From: Streptomyces sp. AC512_CC834
GTDB lineage: Bacteria > Actinomycetota > Actinomycetes > Streptomycetales > Streptomycetaceae
Direction of reading: 5' to 3'
DNA length: 64,000 nt
Assembly: GCF_019049325.1 (NCBI RefSeq)
Contig: NZ_JAGMUO010000011.1
Location: 1-64,000, forward strand
This document shows, in pieces, positions 62,294 through 64,000 of this stretch. The notes under the pieces are model-generated. The model saw nothing but the letters and a program-made list of their open reading frames with translations, did no database searches and was not told the origin of the DNA. Every line of letters begins with the position of its first letter. The stretch's first letter is position 1. A program made the position numbers and the translations under genes.

Positions 62294-63130
62294 TCAGATG
62301 CCGACCTTGATGCGCGAGAAGCGCTTCAGGCTGACACCGGCCTCCTCCAGCACCTTCTGGACGGACTTCTTGTTGTCCAGGGCGTAGGGCTGGCCGAGCA
62401 GGGTGGCGTCCTTGAAGAAGCCGTTGACGCGACCCTCGACGATCTTCGGCAGGGCGGCCTCGGGCTTGCCCTCGGCGCGGGTGGTCTCCTCGGCGACGCG
62501 GCGCTCGGACTCGACGACCTCGGCCGGGACGTCCTCCTTGGAGAGGTACTTCGGCGCGAAGGCGGCGATGTGCTGGGCGACGCCCTTGGCGATCTCGGCG
62601 TTGGGCTTGTCCAGCTCCACGAGGACACCGATCTGCGGGGGCAGGTCAGGCATCGTGCGGTGCATGTACGCGGTCACGAAGCCGCCGGAGAACTGCGCGA
62701 AGCGGTCCAGGACGATCTTCTCGCCGAGGTTGGCGTTGGCCTCGTCCACGTACGCCTGGACGGTCTTGCCGGGCTCGATCTCGGAGGCGAGCAGGGCCTC
62801 GAGGTCGGCCGGGGCGGCCTTGGCGACGTGCTCGGCGATGGTCTTGGCGACGTTCTGGAACCTCTCGCCCTTGGCGACGAAGTCCGTCTCGCACTTCAGC
62901 TCGACGATGACACCCGAGGTGTTGTCGTCGGCGATGACCGAGACGACCGCGCCGTTCTCGGCAGAGCGGCCCTCGCGCTTGGCGACGCCCTTCTGACCCT
63001 TGATACGGAGCGCCTCGACGGCCTTGTCGACGTTGCCCTCGGCCTCGTCCAGCGCCTTCTTGCAGTCCATCATGCCGGCGCCGGTGAGCTCGCGGAGCTT
63101 CTTGACGTCGGCGGCGGTGTAGTTCGCCAT
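62294..63130 (-). CDS. tsf: elongation factor Ts
   Basis: 278 residues. MANYTAADVKKLRELTGAGM-MDCKKALDEAEGN is the universal EF-Ts start, followed by the UBA-like domain and the dimerisation core (LKCETDFVAKGERFQNVAKT, FIG-type contacts). It recharges EF-Tu with GTP. It lies between rpsB and pyrH in the conserved order. Confidence 0.97.
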   Translation of the reverse strand: MANYTAADVKKLRELTGAGMMDCKKALDEAEGNVDKAVEALRIKGQKGVAKREGRSAENGAVVSVIADDNTSGVIVELKCETDFVAKGERFQNVAKTIAEHVAKAAPADLEALLASEIEPGKTVQAYVDEANANLGEKIVLDRFAQFSGGFVTAYMHRTMPDLPPQIGVLVELDKPNAEIAKGVAQHIAAFAPKYLSKEDVPAEVVESERRVAEETTRAEGKPEAALPKIVEGRVNGFFKDATLLGQPYALDNKKSVQKVLEEAGVSLKRFSRIKVGI

Positions 63131-63170
63131 GTTTCCGGAATCTCTCTCGAAGTCTGAAGATCTACGGGCC

Positions 63171-63202
63171 GGACGGCGGAGGCTTCGCAGCCCCCGCCGT
63201 CC
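63171..63202 (-). terminator. rpsB-tsf intergenic hairpin
   Basis: GGACGGCGGAGGCT and AGCCCCCGCCGTCC pair over 13 of 14 positions around a 4-base loop (TCGC), 20 bases after the rpsB stop. A partial terminator or processing stem between the two genes, as common in rpsB-tsf operons. Confidence 0.65.
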
Positions 63203-63223
63203 AGAACCCGAAGGTGGTGAGGG

Positions 63224-64000
63224 TCAGGCCTGCTCGGCGTCCGTGGCCGGAGCCTCGGCGGCGGGCGCCTCGGCAGCGGGCGCCTCGTCGGCGGGGGCGG
63301 CCTCGGCGGCCGGAGCCTCGGTGGCCTCGGCAACCGGGGCGGCCTCGGCGTCGGCGTCGGCAGCCGGAGCCTCGGCGGGCTTCTCGGCGGCCTCGGCGTC
63401 GGCGTCGTCCTTCTTCTCGGCCTTCTCGGCCTTCTCGGCCTTCTCGCCCTCGAGCAGGTCGCGCTCCCACGCGGCGAGCGGCTCACCGGCGGCCTTGTCA
63501 CCCTTGGCGCCACCGGCGGCGCCGGAGCGGGCGATGAGGCCCTCGGCGACGGCGTCGGCGATCACGCGGGTGAGCAGGGTGACGGAGCGGATCGCGTCGT
63601 CGTTGCCCGGGATCTTGTAGTCGACCTCGTCGGGGTCGCAGTTGGTGTCGAGGATGGCGACGACCGGGATGTTGAGCTTCCGGGCCTCGCCGACCGCGAT
63701 GTGCTCCTTCTTGGTGTCCACGATCCAAACGGCGCTGGGCACCTTGGACATCTCGCGGATACCGCCGAGGGTCTTCTCCAGCTTGGCCTTCTCGCGGGAG
63801 AGGACCAGCAGCTCCTTCTTGGTGAGGCCGGAGGCGGCCACGTCCTCGAAGTCGATCTGCTCGAGCTCCTTCAGGCGCTGCAGGCGCTTGTAGACGGTCG
63901 AGAAGTTGGTGAGCATGCCGCCCAGCCAGCGCTGGTTGACGTAGGGCATGCCGACGCGGGTGGCCTGCTCGGCGATGGCCTCCTGCGCCTGCTTCTTCGT
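63224..64000 (-). CDS. rpsB: 30S ribosomal protein S2 (3' part; 5' end beyond the window)
   Basis: The last 258 codons of S2; the start is outside the right edge. [40 protein letters not shown] and [28 protein letters not shown] are hallmark segments. After the conserved core (ending near [11 protein letters not shown]) comes an actinobacterial tail of about 75 residues made almost only of Ala, Glu, Lys, Asp and Pro, encoded by GC-rich repeats. Confidence 0.97.
   Translation of the reverse strand, partial: TKKQAQEAIAEQATRVGMPYVNQRWLGGMLTNFSTVYKRLQRLKELEQIDFEDVAASGLTKKELLVLSREKAKLEKTLGGIREMSKVPSAVWIVDTKKEHIAVGEARKLNIPVVAILDTNCDPDEVDYKIPGNDDAIRSVTLLTRVIADAVAEGLIARSGAAGGAKGDKAAGEPLAAWERDLLEGEKAEKAEKAEKKDDADAEAAEKPAEAPAADADAEAAPVAEATEAPAAEAAPADEAPAAEAPAAEAPATDAEQA

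Noticed and set aside
62318-62327. GAAGCGCTTC inside tsf, resembling the LacI operator core
   Set aside because: Only the inner 10 bases match, it lies within the coding sequence of a housekeeping gene, and the flanking TC/GA needed for the palindrome are absent.
1-64000. tRNA, rRNA, insertion sequences or transposase genes
   Set aside because: I looked for tRNA-like cloverleaf ends, transposase DDE motifs and terminal inverted repeats and saw none that I could support.

Overview
This is high-GC actinomycete DNA with the codon use, GTG/TTG starts and gene order of a Streptomyces chromosome. The right end carries the conserved rpsB-tsf-pyrH-frr-cdsA-rlmN block. Polyamine/GABA, DasR-type chitinase, sortase-substrate and mycothiol-linked genes point the same way. 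No species is named here. All calls come from reading the sequence; no database was consulted.

Left arm (1-16 kb): an acyl-CoA dehydrogenase, then a plant-polysaccharide locus. A LacI-family regulator (2382-3395, +) faces a six-gene minus-strand operon running from a lipoprotein solute-binding protein (start 12715) through two sugar-ABC permeases, a GH42 beta-galactosidase and a GH95 fucosidase-type enzyme to a secreted GH12 endoglucanase (end 3541). A divergent GH3 glycosidase starts at 13157. Four copies of the palindrome TCGAAGCGCTTCGA (one with a single mismatch) lie upstream of lacI and between the operon and the GH3 gene, defining a local regulon. The enzyme set fits fucosylated, galactosylated xyloglucan. 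The GH95 gene begins with a 30-residue-period repeat that is a DNA minisatellite.

16-17.2 kb is a graveyard: a decayed response regulator and histidine kinase (minus) abut the 3' end of a glycosyltransferase-4 gene (plus) that is itself frameshifted by an 8-bp tandem duplication.

17-48 kb is largely amine and GABA metabolism: cytidine deaminase, an aldehyde dehydrogenase with a PucR regulator, gabT, a polyamine operon (aldehyde dehydrogenase, potD-potA-potB-potC, FAD amine oxidase) and a second island (PotD-like protein, aldehyde dehydrogenase, Lrp regulator, class III aminotransferase). Together these can import putrescine or spermidine and carry them through aminobutyraldehydes and GABA toward succinate. 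Between them lie a VirD4-like ATPase, a TPR protein, a PAP2 phosphatase, a chitinase with a DasR-type operator, a NADAR protein, two DUF4190 proteins, a probable 6-aminodeoxyfutalosine deaminase, a GDPD phosphodiesterase and a serine beta-lactamase-like hydrolase.

48-58 kb: an ABC ATPase with an altered signature motif and its membrane partner, a VOC protein, a LOG-like protein, an LAETG sortase substrate, a DinB/MDMPI protein, and thiB-thiP-thiQ behind a TPP riboswitch.

58-64 kb: rlmN, cdsA, frr, pyrH, tsf and the 3' part of rpsB. Between rlmN and cdsA sit a two-repeat CRISPR-like unit of exact 61-bp period and a diverged second copy of the last 26 codons of cdsA, which looks like an attachment-site scar. 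Short tandem repeats (6-, 9-, 12-, 16- and 90-bp periods) recur at gene edges and protein linkers across the window.
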